NCBI RefSeq assembly: GCF_014698065.1
Contig: NZ_JACJSI010000027.1
Location: forward strand, 20,825 to 84,824
Direction: 5' to 3'
DNA from: Nostoc flagelliforme FACHB-838
GTDB taxonomy: Bacteria > Cyanobacteriota > Cyanobacteriia > Cyanobacteriales > Nostocaceae
Length of the DNA stretch: 64,000 nt
Positions 38,120 to 47,268 of the stretch are shown piece after piece (position 1 is the first letter of the stretch; each line of letters begins with the position of its first letter). A model generated the notes under the pieces. The model did not search any database and had not been told where the DNA came from. It saw only the letters and a program-made list of their open reading frames with translations. Both the position numbers and the translations under genes were made by a program.

Positions 38120-38202
38120 AAATGAATCAATTTTTTGAACTCTCCTGGTTAAATCTGCCAGGAGGTTATTCTATTCTGGATTTTCGCTAATCAAGCCTGA
38201 TA

Positions 38203-38892
38203 TCAACCCACATTCGGCAGGTTGGTTTGAACCATATTAGAGTTAACTTCAAGAGCTTGAGAAGCTATTTTGATTGTCTCTTTAGTAGCTTTTTCTTTAC
38301 GTTCACTGTAGCGGTCTGTGAGATAATCAACTTTGTCACGCAATAGCAAGGTAAATTTGTAAAGTTCTTCCATGACATCGACAACGCGATCGCGGTAGGG
38401 CGAATCTTTCATAGTCCCGTCTTCGTTAAACTCCTCGTATGCTTTAGCTACTGAAGATTGATTGGGGATAGTGAACATCCGCATCCAGCGTCCAAGAATT
38501 CTTAATGTGTTGACAGCGTTGAAAGACTGAGATCCGCCGCTTACTTGCATGACAGCTAAAGTTCTCCCTTGAGTCGGGCGAACGGCTCCAATACTGAGCG
38601 GAATCCAATCAATTTGGTTTTTCATAATGCCAGAAATCTGACCGTGCAGTTCTGGGCTAGACCAAACCTGCCCTTCTGACCACAAGCTTAATTGGCGCAA
38701 CTCCTGCACCTTTGGGTGGCTATCAGGTACGCTGCCGTAAATCGGCAGCTCACGGGGATCGAAAAACTTTACCTCTGCGCCAAATTCTTCAATGATGCGT
38801 GCTGCTTCCTCTGCCAAGAGGCGGCTATAAGAACGCTCACGCAGAGAGCCATATAAAAACAAAATTCTGGGGGGATGGTCAAATGTCGTCAT
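38203..38892 (-). CDS. arsH: Arsenical resistance protein ArsH (NADPH-dependent FMN reductase)
   Basis: The 229-residue flavodoxin-like protein contains [20 protein letters not shown], the FMN phosphate loop, and [20 protein letters not shown] plus [20 protein letters not shown], typical of ArsH. ArsH oxidises trivalent organoarsenicals or acts as a quinone/azo reductase in related organisms. It overlaps the preceding phosphatase gene by 4 bp (ATGA-type junction), showing translational coupling. It is the last gene of the minus-strand arsenic operon. Confidence 0.93.
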   Translation of the reverse strand: MTTFDHPPRILFLYGSLRERSYSRLLAEEAARIIEEFGAEVKFFDPRELPIYGSVPDSHPKVQELRQLSLWSEGQVWSSPELHGQISGIMKNQIDWIPLSIGAVRPTQGRTLAVMQVSGGSQSFNAVNTLRILGRWMRMFTIPNQSSVAKAYEEFNEDGTMKDSPYRDRVVDVMEELYKFTLLLRDKVDYLTDRYSERKEKATKETIKIASQALEVNSNMVQTNLPNVG

Positions 38893-39359
38893 GATAATTT
38901 CTTATTCTCCTCCAACTCTCGCAAAAAGGTACTTTGGGCTTCTCGCAATTCAACATCAGGATTTGCGTGTTGGATTTTCTGTATTGCGTCGTTATAAGAA
39001 GAGCCAGTGTAAATTAGGTAAGAAGCCAGTATCGTTCCCGTTCGTCGCCTCCCACTGGTGCAATGAACTGCAACAGCGTTGCCAATGCCTTTTTGAATGT
39101 CAATAAAGTTTTGTAATTCCTGAAGCTGCTCTAGGCTGGGTGCAGTGCCACCTTTGATTGGCAACCAGAGATGAGGAATGTTTGCTTTTTGATACAAATC
39201 TAGGTTAGAGGGGTCATCCATAACGGAGGCGATCGCACCTACACCATTAGCCTGTAACTCTGTTAACTCTTCAGCCATTGGCTTACGAACACCTGCCAGT
39301 TTCCCTGGAATCACCCACCACAGGTTTTGTGAAATTGGTTGAATTGTTTCTTGCTCCAT
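38889..39359 (-). CDS. Dual-specificity-type protein phosphatase in ars operon
   Basis: The 156-residue protein has the cysteine phosphatase loop [19 protein letters not shown] (C-x5-R, here C-TSGRR-R) and an upstream general-acid region. It resembles the cyclin-dependent kinase inhibitor 3/dual-specificity family more than low-molecular-weight phosphatases. It lies between arsC and arsH and is coupled to arsH by a 4-bp overlap. The same fold can support arsenate reduction, so it may be a second arsenate reductase or a regulatory phosphatase. Function in arsenic resistance is inferred from position. Confidence 0.8.
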   Translation of the reverse strand: MEQETIQPISQNLWWVIPGKLAGVRKPMAEELTELQANGVGAIASVMDDPSNLDLYQKANIPHLWLPIKGGTAPSLEQLQELQNFIDIQKGIGNAVAVHCTSGRRRTGTILASYLIYTGSSYNDAIQKIQHANPDVELREAQSTFLRELEENKKLS

Positions 39360-39409
39360 TGGTTCGAGCCTTAGTTTAATCTCAGTACTATAATTTGACG
39401 TTGCAATCT

Positions 39410-39823
39410 TTATGGAGCAGGTGTAAATTCTTTATTCACCGACTCAATCAATTGAGTTACCCGTTCTTTAACCTCATCGCGGACTCTAGGAAAAATTTCT
39501 GGTTGTTCTGCTGGATCGTCTAACTGCCAGTCTTCAAATACTTCTCGCACAACCCACTCTGGCGGCAAATTCACGCCACAGCCACACAAAGAAATCACTA
39601 CATCAAAGTCTTGCGCTTGGAAATCACTTAGGGGTTTGGAGCATTGATTGGTAATATTGATACCAATTTCTTTCATGGTTGCGATCGCTTCTGGTCTAAC
39701 CTGGCTTGCTTCTAAACCAGAGCTAATCACTTCAATTTTTCCCTTACCAAGGGTTTTGGCAAAGCCTTCTGCCATTTGAGAACGCGCAGAATTCTTTTTG
39801 CAAACAAACATCACTCGTTTCAT
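39410..39823 (-). CDS. arsC: Arsenate reductase (LMW phosphatase fold, glutathione/glutaredoxin type)
   Basis: The 137-residue protein begins KRVMFVCKKNSARSQMAEGF, a C-x5-R phosphatase-like loop binding arsenate. VVISLCGCGVNLPPEWV supplies two further cysteines used in the disulfide cascade. This pattern matches cyanobacterial ArsC, which has the thioredoxin-type fold but draws electrons from glutathione and glutaredoxin. It reduces arsenate to arsenite for export by Acr3. It lies 173 bp from acr3 and 50 bp from the phosphatase gene. Confidence 0.92.
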   Translation of the reverse strand: MKRVMFVCKKNSARSQMAEGFAKTLGKGKIEVISSGLEASQVRPEAIATMKEIGINITNQCSKPLSDFQAQDFDVVISLCGCGVNLPPEWVVREVFEDWQLDDPAEQPEIFPRVRDEVKERVTQLIESVNKEFTPAP

Positions 39824-39996
39824 GGTTCAATTCCCCTAATAATGTCGTTAAATTTATAAGCTGCGAGATTCGGGTGTTACGAAAAATTTGTAATTCGCGA
39901 TCGCATTTTTGCCGTACTGTGCTTAGTAGAAGCAGTTCTATCAATGAAAATTAGGTATTACTTTGATTACGCAATCTTTAGAGTCAAAGATTGTGG

Positions 39997-41148
39997 TCAT
40001 TTTAAGACACCAAAACAGCGCGGATCTTGCAATGTAGCTTTTTCCGGTTCCCGTGGAAACCAAGCTGCTGTGCGTTTACAAAGCTCAACCAGCATCAACA
40101 TCACTGGCACTTCAATTAAAACCCCTACCACTGTAGCCAGTGCTGCACCTGAATTTAAGCCAAATAGCATCACAGCAGTCGCAATAGCAACTTCAAAATG
40201 ATTACTTGCTCCAATTAATGCTGCGGGTGCGGCATCTTCGTAGGATAAATTCATCTTCAATGCTGCTACATAACTAATCAAGAAAATGAAATTAGTTTGG
40301 ATAAATAGTGGTACGGCAATTAATAAGATATGCAAGGGATTTTTAACAATTAATTCGCCCTTGAATGCAAATAGTAGTACCAAAGTTAGCAATAGAGCAG
40401 TAATTGAAACTGGAGTCAAATACTTTAAGAATCGTCTTTCAAACCACTCTGTACCTTTGTATTTAAAAATCCAGTAACGGCTGTACATTCCCGCCACTAA
40501 GGGAAACCCAACATAAATTACTACTGACAAAACAATAGTTTGCCAAGGCACGGTTAAATCATTCGCCGCTAATAACCATCTACCCAATGGTGCGTATAAG
40601 AACAGCATCGCCAGAGAATTTACTGCGACCATTATTAAGGTATGTCCCTGGTTGCCATAGGAAAGATATCCCCACAACAGTACCATTGCTGTACAAGGAG
40701 CAATTCCTAGTAAGATAGTACCAGCAATATAAGAATTTGCCAGTGCTACTTCGCTACCGCCAATGATCTCAGTTCCAGTAATCAAAGGACGAAATAACCA
40801 TCCTAAGAAAAATTGAGCAAATATTACCATCGTGAATGGTTTAATCAACCAGTTCACTACCAAGGTGAGAACAACGGGTTTTGGGGCGCGGATAGCATTT
40901 GCTGCTTGTGTGAAATCAATCTTCACCATGATTGGATACATCATGAAAAACAAACATACCGCGATGGGAATAGACACTTGATACACACTCATTGCATCAA
41001 GACCTACCGCTATCCCTGGAAACAATCTACCTAGTGCAATTCCGACAAAGATACACAAAAATACCCAAACGGTGAGATATTTCTCAAAAAAACTTAGATT
41101 GCTTCCTGCTTGTATCCGGGCTGTACTACCTTGTGAATTCTGACTCAT
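39997..41148 (-). CDS. acr3: ACR3-family arsenite efflux transporter
   Basis: The 383-residue inner-membrane protein has about 10 hydrophobic segments. [19 protein letters not shown] holds the conserved cysteine of ACR3 proteins in the fourth helix region, and the second half has [20 protein letters not shown], the conserved discontinuous helix. It exports arsenite, driven by proton motive force. The gene lies downstream of a broken pstS-like gene and upstream of arsC, as in other cyanobacterial ars clusters. Length is normal for ACR3. Confidence 0.93.
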   Translation of the reverse strand: MSQNSQGSTARIQAGSNLSFFEKYLTVWVFLCIFVGIALGRLFPGIAVGLDAMSVYQVSIPIAVCLFFMMYPIMVKIDFTQAANAIRAPKPVVLTLVVNWLIKPFTMVIFAQFFLGWLFRPLITGTEIIGGSEVALANSYIAGTILLGIAPCTAMVLLWGYLSYGNQGHTLIMVAVNSLAMLFLYAPLGRWLLAANDLTVPWQTIVLSVVIYVGFPLVAGMYSRYWIFKYKGTEWFERRFLKYLTPVSITALLLTLVLLFAFKGELIVKNPLHILLIAVPLFIQTNFIFLISYVAALKMNLSYEDAAPAALIGASNHFEVAIATAVMLFGLNSGAALATVVGVLIEVPVMLMLVELCKRTAAWFPREPEKATLQDPRCFGVLK

Positions 41149-41177
41149 TGGAATAAACCTAAAAATAAAAGAAATCG

Positions 41178-41781
41178 CTAAAACTTGCCTTCTTTCCGTA
41201 ATAACTCACCAATTGTCAAGTTCATCTCTGCTTTGCCTTCAAATACTGTTCCCACTTTGCCTTGATGCAAGTGAACGTAATTGAGGTGTTTGCTTTCATT
41301 TGGTAAAGGTATATAGCCCACAGCATTTGCTATTGTTGGTGCTTTATCAATGTAAAATTCGACAAATTTGTTTACTAATCCCTTGTTTTGGTTATCCCGA
41401 AAATTAACGTAGATAACAAGCTTCCATCTCTGCCTTCATAATCGGTCGGGAAGCGTTGCTAATATCTGTTTCTCCAGCACAGAATTTTTCAAATCCGTCA
41501 GTAGTACCAGAAATGTTAACTGCAACCTGCACCCGATTTTTTGGCTCAACTTGATAATCTTTAGCGTAGGCGTAGACCGCCGCAGGCATCGCCTCTGTAA
41601 TGGGATAGACCGTGCTGGAACCATCAATTTTAATTGTTGCTATTGCATTACCAGAATCTCTTACCTGAGTTACAGAAGGTGACTGCTGAGTTTGAGTAGA
41701 TGTGTTGGATGCTGCTGTACAACTGGTCGTTAAAGCCAACATTCCGAGTGCAAGAGCCAATTCCTTTGTTGTTGTGTTCAT
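41178..41781 (-). pseudogene. PstS/SphX-like phosphate-binding protein, broken by internal deletion
   Basis: The 5' part encodes a lipoprotein signal ([14 protein letters not shown]), then [40 protein letters not shown] and SRPI, matching the start of PstS-family proteins (SGA-like phosphate loop). The frame then reads into a stop at 41404. In another frame, 41178-41400 encodes NFRDNQNKGLVNKFVEFYID and LPNESKHLNYVHLHQGKVGT, the C-terminal end of the same family. Roughly 120-150 internal residues are missing at the junction near 41395-41410. [12 protein letters not shown] looks like an in-frame insertion of a dispersed repeat. ATG at 41779-41781 is preferred over a GTG at 41790. Its position between arsR and acr3 suggests an arsenate- or phosphate-binding role before it was lost. 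Confidence 0.8.
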
Positions 41782-42020
41782 TGACCCCACCCCTGTGAGT
41801 TATATCAAGAGTATATCTCTATCATTTCAAAAAAAATTGATTTGTCAATCCGTATATAACTAGAAGTAAAAAAAACATTACAAAAAAAATTGATGGATTT
41901 TTAGGCGTTGCATAGTTGCAGGATGATTTAGGAACTTCCAAAATTCTCCCCCTGCTTCCTGTGCATCCCCTGCCTCCCCTGCTTCTCTCAATTCATCCCA
42001 CCGTTCTGCAACGCCAATTT

Positions 42021-42347
42021 TTAAGTTTCGCAGGGAGGACGAATAGGCAATATTGGGCTAAAGCGGCGGAATTCTGCTAAATACTGTTCTAAGGCAACAA
42101 ATTGCGGCAGATTGAGGCTGTAGTAAATCCAGCGTCCTTCTTGACGAGCGCGAACTAAGCCAGCTTCTTTCAAGGTTTTGAGGTGAAAAGACAGTTTAGA
42201 CTGAGTGGTTCCCAGGTGGTCGCATAAGTCACACACGCATAATTCCTGAGAACGCAGAAGTTCTAATACCTTAATCCGTAGGGGGTCAGACAGGGCATGA
42301 AAGCCAGCAGCGATCGTATCAGCAGTGAAGGTGCTATTAGAAGCCAT
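42021..42347 (-). CDS. arsR: ArsR-family arsenite-responsive repressor
   Basis: The 108-residue winged helix-turn-helix protein has ELLRSQELCVCDLCDHLGTT with the CVCDLC metal motif, then QSKLSFHLKTLKEAGLVRAR, the recognition helix, and EGRWIYYSLN, the wing. It senses arsenite through the cysteine cluster and represses the ars operon. The open frame extends 62 codons further upstream (to 42533), but that part is not ArsR-like, so I chose the ATG at 42345-42347. An ATTGA/TCAAT inverted repeat at 41836-41849, before the pstS-like gene, is a weak operator candidate. Confidence 0.9.
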   Translation of the reverse strand: MASNSTFTADTIAAGFHALSDPLRIKVLELLRSQELCVCDLCDHLGTTQSKLSFHLKTLKEAGLVRARQEGRWIYYSLNLPQFVALEQYLAEFRRFSPILPIRPPCET

Positions 42348-42627
42348 CAACTTTTCTTGAAGTATTTCTTTATGGTAAAGTCTAAATGATGAGTTAACAA
42401 TCTCTCTGTTCTTCCTTTTCATTTCTAAGTTTGCAAGATTGTACAACGATCTTAGATGATAGTTCTCTTGCTTGCCCTTGAGGATTCTTAGAATGAAGCT
42501 AAAGCAATGAAAAACGATTCCGGTTTCTTGCAAGCGTCTGGATTTTTATTCGCTTGAACTAGGGCAGAGTAAAAACTCCGTCTCAGTTTTTCCCCCAGAA
42601 AAGCGCCCCTTGCCTCTTTTGACAGGT

Positions 42628-43338
42628 TTATAGTCGATTCTTAGTTGGAATCACAATCATCGAGAAATAGGGTACTTCATCTGGATCAACTTCATCCAGG
42701 GGTATGATGCGTTGCTGTGATGTTGATGCCCGCTCAATATATCTTGCCCGTGATGCTAGCCCTAATTTATGCAGGATATCTCGTACTTTGGTAAAGTGAC
42801 GACCTAGCTTCATAATTGCTGCTGCGTCGGTCATCAGCAGATGTGTAGTCAGTTCTTCTGCTGGCAATGGTGCGGGTAAGACTGTGAGAATATCGGTATA
42901 GTAGGTGAAAGGTACACCCAATGCTACCGGACAAGCCATCAGCGAGGAAACCCCGGGGACAACTTCTGTTTCATACTGGTCACATAACCGCGTGAACAGG
43001 TACATGAACGAACCATAGAAAAATGGATCGCCCTCACATAGCACTACGACATCTCGACCCGCCGCTAAATGGTCGGCGATTGGTTCAATTTCTTTATCAT
43101 AAATAGACTTTGCCTTTTCTGGTTCCAAAGCGCGGGGGAGGTGAAATAATACCTCGATTTGATTACCCGGTAGATACTGCGCCACGATCGCTCTAGCAAT
43201 ACTTTCTTTATCTGTGGCTGATTGATAGGCTACCACAGGAGCCGCACGTAATAACCGCAGTGCTTTGAGAGTCAATAGTTCGGGATCGCCTGGGCCGACA
43301 CCAATTCCATAAAGACGACCTTTGGTTTCCATATTCAT
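42628..43338 (-). CDS. cobI: Precorrin-2 C20-methyltransferase
   Basis: The 236-residue SAM-dependent methyltransferase shows GRLYGIGVGPGDPELLTLKA (N-terminal signature), GRDVVVLCEGDPFFYGSFMY and VVPGVSSLMACPVALGVPFT, all diagnostic of the CobI/CbiL precorrin methylases. It methylates C-20 of precorrin-2 in corrin ring formation. It overlaps cobH by 4 bp, so the two are translationally coupled. The upstream MN could be replaced by the ATG two codons later. Length is normal. Confidence 0.93.
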   Translation of the reverse strand: MNMETKGRLYGIGVGPGDPELLTLKALRLLRAAPVVAYQSATDKESIARAIVAQYLPGNQIEVLFHLPRALEPEKAKSIYDKEIEPIADHLAAGRDVVVLCEGDPFFYGSFMYLFTRLCDQYETEVVPGVSSLMACPVALGVPFTYYTDILTVLPAPLPAEELTTHLLMTDAAAIMKLGRHFTKVRDILHKLGLASRARYIERASTSQQRIIPLDEVDPDEVPYFSMIVIPTKNRL

Positions 43339-43961
43339 TCTTCCTCCGTTGCCAGGGCGTTAACTGCTGCGGCTGCGATCGCACTCCCACCGCGCCGACC
43401 ATGTAAGGTTAAAAATGGTACATTCCTGCTGTCTGCTGCCAGTGCTGCTTTCGATTCGGCTGCACCGACAAACCCCACTGGAAAGCCTAAGATAATAGCA
43501 GGTTTCGGCACTCCTTCATTGAGCATTTCTAACAGCCGGAATAGTGCTGTGGGCGCATTACCGATTGCAATCACCGATTCTTCAAGGTGCGATCGCCATA
43601 ATTCTAAAGCTGCTGCCGACCTTGTAGTACCCAGACGCTGGGCAATTTCTGGCACTTCCGGCTCGTTGAGGGTACAGATAACTTGATTATTTGCAGATAA
43701 CCGCCGCCTGGTAACGCCATCAGCAACCATCCGGCAATCGCACAGAATTGGCGCTCCTCCTGCTAGTGCTGCCCTTGCAGATTGCACTGCTGTTGGTGAA
43801 TATCCCAAGTCAGTGACAATATCCGTCATTCCACAGGCATGAATGAGACGCACAGCAACTTTTGCTACATCTGGTGGCAGCACATCTAGGTTCGCTTCTG
43901 ACCTGATGATTGCAAAAGAATTGCGGTAAATTTCGTTGGCATCTCGGATATAGTCGGGCAT
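43335..43961 (-). CDS. cobH: Precorrin-8X methylmutase
   Basis: The 208-residue protein contains VRLIHACGMTDIV with the catalytic histidine, then GAPILCDCRMVADGVTRRRL and PAIILGFPVGFVGAAESKAA, the family's substrate-binding segments. It moves a methyl group from C-11 to C-12 to make hydrogenobyrinate. It sits between cobG and cobI on one strand, with 126 bp to cobG. Length matches CobH/CbiC. Confidence 0.93.
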   Translation of the reverse strand: MPDYIRDANEIYRNSFAIIRSEANLDVLPPDVAKVAVRLIHACGMTDIVTDLGYSPTAVQSARAALAGGAPILCDCRMVADGVTRRRLSANNQVICTLNEPEVPEIAQRLGTTRSAAALELWRSHLEESVIAIGNAPTALFRLLEMLNEGVPKPAIILGFPVGFVGAAESKAALAADSRNVPFLTLHGRRGGSAIAAAAVNALATEEE

Positions 43962-44087
43962 TCGATTTGGGATTTTAGATTTTGGATTGATTTGTTAATT
44001 AACCGCAGAGGCGCAGAGAACACAGAGGAAGAGAAGCAGATTTCTAAGTATTTATTAAAGGATTTATGCAAAATACCTCTCAAACTC

Positions 44088-45743
44088 TTATTTCTCCGTG
44101 TTCTCTGTGCCTCTGTGGTTCAATTTTTCTGCATATCGATTAGCAAATTCCCCAAAGGACTCATTAGAATTTAAACGTTGAATTTTATATACATATAGCA
44201 TCCGCTCTATTAATGCCGATAGCTCGGCAAAAGTTACATTTTGATATAGTTCACGTCCGAATTTCTCCTTGCTGTCACCAACATAAACGTGATAGCCCTC
44301 CACAGTTCCATTGTCGGCCTCAATGCTGACACCGAGCAGAGTAATATCACTCTTGCTATGCTGGGCGCAGGATTTTTCGCAGCCGCTAAAGTGGATATTA
44401 ACAGGGCAATCCAGAGGAACACGAGTTTCAAGATACTTTGCTAATGCCAAGGCATGACTTTTGGTATCCGTGGCAGAAGAGGCGCAACCTTTTTTTCCAG
44501 AACAGGCAACTAATGCACTCTTGATGTTGGTTGCTGAAGAATCTAATCCTAAGAAAGCAATTTCAGTTTGGACATCAGCAACCCATTGCTGAGGAATATC
44601 TGTTATCAGCAAATTTTGCCAGGGGGTTAACCGAAGAGTGCCGCTACCGTATTTCGTTGCTAAATCTGCTAAACCCCGCATCTGGTTACTCTCCAACCGT
44701 CCAAGGGGTAAGACGACACCAATGTAAAATAAGCCTTTCTGACGTTGGGGATGGATGCCAATATGCTGATACTTAGCATCTGACCGCTCCCCCAACCCCT
44801 CTCTTAGAAGGAGAGGGGAGAATTCCCCCCCCTTCCCTAATAGGGAAGGGGGTTGGGGGGTTAGGTCACTGCATAAAAGAGAAAAAGGTAGACGCTGCTG
44901 AACTTCTTGGAGATAATTTTCACAACCTAAAGTATTCAATAACTCTAATAGACGTAGCCGACGCTTACTTGTAGTATTACTATGAGCTAGATAGACCTCT
45001 GCCAAAGCTGCCAAGACGGGCAAACATTTTTCTGGTGGTAACAAAATTCCCATATCGCTGGGCGGTTGACCCTTTGCACCGACACTGAGATAGAGGCGGA
45101 AATAAATATTACCGTCAAATGATACAGCAGCAAATAGGATATCATTCAAGCGATCGCACACCCGAATTATCCCACCACCATCAAAGCAAACGCTAAATTT
45201 TGCCGACAGTCCCGAAAGCACCGGATGTGCAGCAATATAATCATCCCAATTTTGGACAAAAGGGCGGGTATCGATTAATTCTAGCGGGTCGATACCAGCA
45301 GTTGGACTGGTCATAATATTACGGATGTGGTCTACAACGCTATTGCAAGAACCCAATCCCATATCTTGTAAGTACTTCAGAACCTCAGCATTTATCCCCG
45401 TGCGGATTTCGCGGACTTGTAGATTAGCTCGATTAGTCACATCTACATAGCCGCCACCGTGCTGTTCTGCTATATCTGCGATCGCACGGCACTGCTGACT
45501 ACTAATAATTCCACCTGGTATTCTAATGCGAGATAATATACCATCGGCGGCGGGTGTAGCATAAAACAAGCCAGGACAAGTGGCAAATTCAGAGAGCAAA
45601 CTTGGAACTCCTTCCCCGTGCAACGCAGGGAGTAGACGGTGAGTGTGTCTTGAGGACATCTTGAGAGTTGGCATTCTGACTTGGGTAATCCCATCACAGC
45701 TGCGGCACAGTCCCGGAATTTCACCGAAGTTTCCCAACCCCAA
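44088..45743 (-). CDS. cobG: Precorrin-3B synthase (CobG), with a repeat-encoded insertion
   Basis: The 551-residue siroheme/4Fe-4S enzyme has two ferredoxin-like halves. The cluster cysteines lie in CSGKKGCASSATDTK and FSGCEKSCAQHSK near residues 415-460. The N-terminal half carries PGLFYATPAADGILSRIRIP, typical of CobG. It ring-contracts precorrin-3A using oxygen. Around residues 293-320 there is a proline- and leucine-rich insertion (LTPQPPSLLGKGGEFSPLLL and REGLGERSD), encoded by a palindromic repeat at 44786-44866. It keeps the frame. The N-terminal 40 residues before the conserved part are uncertain; the true start may be downstream of 45743. Confidence 0.88.
   Translation of the reverse strand: MGLGNFGEIPGLCRSCDGITQVRMPTLKMSSRHTHRLLPALHGEGVPSLLSEFATCPGLFYATPAADGILSRIRIPGGIISSQQCRAIADIAEQHGGGYVDVTNRANLQVREIRTGINAEVLKYLQDMGLGSCNSVVDHIRNIMTSPTAGIDPLELIDTRPFVQNWDDYIAAHPVLSGLSAKFSVCFDGGGIIRVCDRLNDILFAAVSFDGNIYFRLYLSVGAKGQPPSDMGILLPPEKCLPVLAALAEVYLAHSNTTSKRRLRLLELLNTLGCENYLQEVQQRLPFSLLCSDLTPQPPSLLGKGGEFSPLLLREGLGERSDAKYQHIGIHPQRQKGLFYIGVVLPLGRLESNQMRGLADLATKYGSGTLRLTPWQNLLITDIPQQWVADVQTEIAFLGLDSSATNIKSALVACSGKKGCASSATDTKSHALALAKYLETRVPLDCPVNIHFSGCEKSCAQHSKSDITLLGVSIEADNGTVEGYHVYVGDSKEKFGRELYQNVTFAELSALIERMLYVYKIQRLNSNESFGEFANRYAEKLNHRGTENTEK
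44786..44866. repeat. Palindromic repeat inserted inside cobG
   Basis: The block contains CCCCTCTCttagaaGGAGAGGGG (one hairpin) and CCCTTCCCtaataGGGAAGGG (a second). It is the same CCCTCTCC palindrome family that flanks ileS. Here it sits inside the cobG reading frame and adds about 27 in-frame residues without a stop, which is a selected property of such insertions. Confidence 0.78.
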
Positions 45744-46242
45744 GCTTTAGTAATCTAGCACGAGATTGATATAAGTTTCTTTAAATCAAGCCCAAGAAAA
45801 CCGATTCAATTTTTCCTCTTCTCCTTGAAGCTAAACTTTATTCTTAGTCTAGTAGTCTACCAAAGGAACTATGCTAGATATCCACAAACTTGACAAAACG
45901 AAAAAACTTTTCCACCTTCACGCAGCAATTTTGGGTTGGTAGAGTACTAGAGCATCTGAAAACTTATACCGTTTCTTTGTGAAGTTGCGCCAAATCTCTT
46001 AATTTCTTATTTCTTCTCTTCGAGACGCTTCTCTACGAGAGGTTTCGCCAACGCGAAGGCGTAACTTGGCGCTCTTGGCGGTAGCCTGCGGCAAGCCGCT
46101 GACGCTCCTTCTCTGCGAGACGCTACGCGAACGCTAATGCGTCTACGTTCTTGATTTCTTGCAGCATAAGCGCATCTTCATACAGAATTGGTATTAGCTT
46201 GCTTTAGACAAAACACGAGCGTAGGCAATTGTCTCTGGAATC
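45744..46242. repeat. Intergenic region with clustered GC-rich palindromic repeats (46018-46146)
   Basis: Upstream of cobG and downstream of moaE, a 130-bp stretch is built from short inverted motifs: GAGACGCTTCTCTACGAGAG, GCCAACGCGAAGGCG, TTGGCGCTCTTGGCGG, GAGACGCTACGCGAACGC. These are dispersed repeats common in Nostoc-type genomes. The rest of the region holds nothing recognisable; no cobalamin riboswitch is apparent upstream of cobG. Confidence 0.75.
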
Positions 46243-46728
46243 TTAACAATTTTCTTTTGATGTTTCACAAGCACCAATACTCACCCAACTGCTAGAACCA
46301 TCTTCCCAATGCTCTTTTTTCCATATAGGGGCATTGTGTTTGAGCGTATCAATAGCATATTGGCAAGCTTCAAACGCCTCACGCCGATGAGGACAACCCA
46401 CAGCGACTAAAACGCTAATTTCCCCAACTTGCAAACGTCCAATGCGATGATAAATCGCTACTCTATTCACATCAGACATAGATAAGCGAATATCAGCAGC
46501 GATTTGATAAAATATCCGCAATGCCATTGGTTCATAAGCTTGATACTCTAGAGCAATTACAGGTTTACCATCGGTTTTATTGCGAACCATGCCACTCATT
46601 ACAACTACAGCACCATTGGCTGGATCATCCGACTTTGTGTAGATTTCTTCAAGAGATAATGGTGCAAAGGTAATGCTAAAACTATCTTCGGCTCTTGGTT
46701 TAACAGCAGATGCAAGTGTAGTCGTCAT
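46243..46728 (-). CDS. moaE: Molybdopterin synthase catalytic subunit
   Basis: The 161-residue protein contains VIALEYQAYEPMALRIFYQI, VNRVAIYHRIGRLQVGEISV, VGCPHRREAFEACQYAIDTL and KHNAPIWKKEHWEDG with the catalytic lysines of MoaE. It transfers sulfur from MoaD to precursor Z to form molybdopterin. The frame opens 15 codons upstream (46773), but the ATG at 46726-46728 fits the family N-terminus. The partner moaD is not in this window. It appears monocistronic. Confidence 0.92.
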   Translation of the reverse strand: MTTTLASAVKPRAEDSFSITFAPLSLEEIYTKSDDPANGAVVVMSGMVRNKTDGKPVIALEYQAYEPMALRIFYQIAADIRLSMSDVNRVAIYHRIGRLQVGEISVLVAVGCPHRREAFEACQYAIDTLKHNAPIWKKEHWEDGSSSWVSIGACETSKENC

Positions 46729-46856
46729 AACTGGGTAGATATTATGTAGGCTTTGTCTATTGTCTCTGAACAAAGGATTGCTGGACTATGTTTAATTGAT
46801 TTTGTTAATACTTTTGAGCAAACATACAGCCTATTTCAGGTAAATGAAGTACATGG

Positions 46857-46884
46857 GTAGGGGCACAACATGTTGTGCCCCTAC
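46857..46884. repeat. Perfect 28-bp palindrome (GGGGCACAA family)
   Basis: GTAGGGGCACAACA is followed directly by its exact reverse complement, a 28-bp perfect palindrome upstream of moaE. Relatives lie at 25951-25980 (GGGGCACAA arms), 49248-49274 and 25863-25880 (GGCGCAA arms). It is a dispersed short repeat. Confidence 0.8.
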
Positions 46885-46983
46885 GATGATTACCTGTACC
46901 TTACCAAGTTGCAATCTGCTGAAATCCGCTATTGCCGATTATTGCTGTTTAGAGTGTTCCAAAAAATAAATGATCCAAAACCC

Positions 46984-47041
46984 GTCATTGCGAGCGAAGC
47001 AATCCCAGCCCTTGTCATTGCTTCGCTTCGCTCGCAATGAC
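46984..47041. repeat. Inverted repeat (GTCATTGCGAGCG family)
   Basis: GTCATTGCGAGCGAAGCAAT on the left and ATTGCTTCGCTTCGCTCGCA plus ATGAC on the right form a long hairpin. The right arm carries an extra CGCTT. A divergent relative lies at 50626-50700. The same kind of element is widespread in bacterial genomes, but here it cuts the start of a receiver-domain remnant. Confidence 0.78.
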
Positions 47042-47060
47042 AATCGAGCATTTTTTTACT

Positions 47061-47190
47061 TGGAGTACTCTTAGTGGACTGGTAACAAATGAGCAAGTAC
47101 CAATTGAACAAACGGCAGAGTATACAGCCTTTTTACCTAAACCCTATACAACGCAAGAATTATTGAAAACCCTAGACTTCTTGGATAAGT
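47061..47190 (+). pseudogene. Remnant of a response-regulator receiver domain C-terminus
   Basis: This plus-strand stretch reads SGLVTNEQVPIEQTAEYTAF followed by LPKPYTTQELLKTLDFL, the alpha4-beta5-alpha5 end of a receiver domain, including the conserved lysine before proline (LPKPY). Everything upstream of it is gone, replaced by the palindromic repeat at 46984-47041. The frame runs on past the family end in non-conserved sequence. It is probably what remains of a hybrid histidine kinase or stand-alone regulator. Confidence 0.65.
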
Positions 47191-47268
47191 CGGGAAAAGA
47201 TTGTGTATTATCCCCTTCCCCTTTAACCTTTACCCTTTTCCCCCTCTTGCACTATATGCAGCTATTAC

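Noticed and set aside
42348..42533. 62-residue N-terminal extension of the ArsR reading frame
   Set aside because: The extension is unlike ArsR proteins, which normally begin near the chosen ATG; it overlaps the probable operator region.
45744..46242. Possible cobalamin riboswitch upstream of cobG
   Set aside because: No B12-box-like sequence (for example GCCACTG) with the expected stem context is visible; only repeats.
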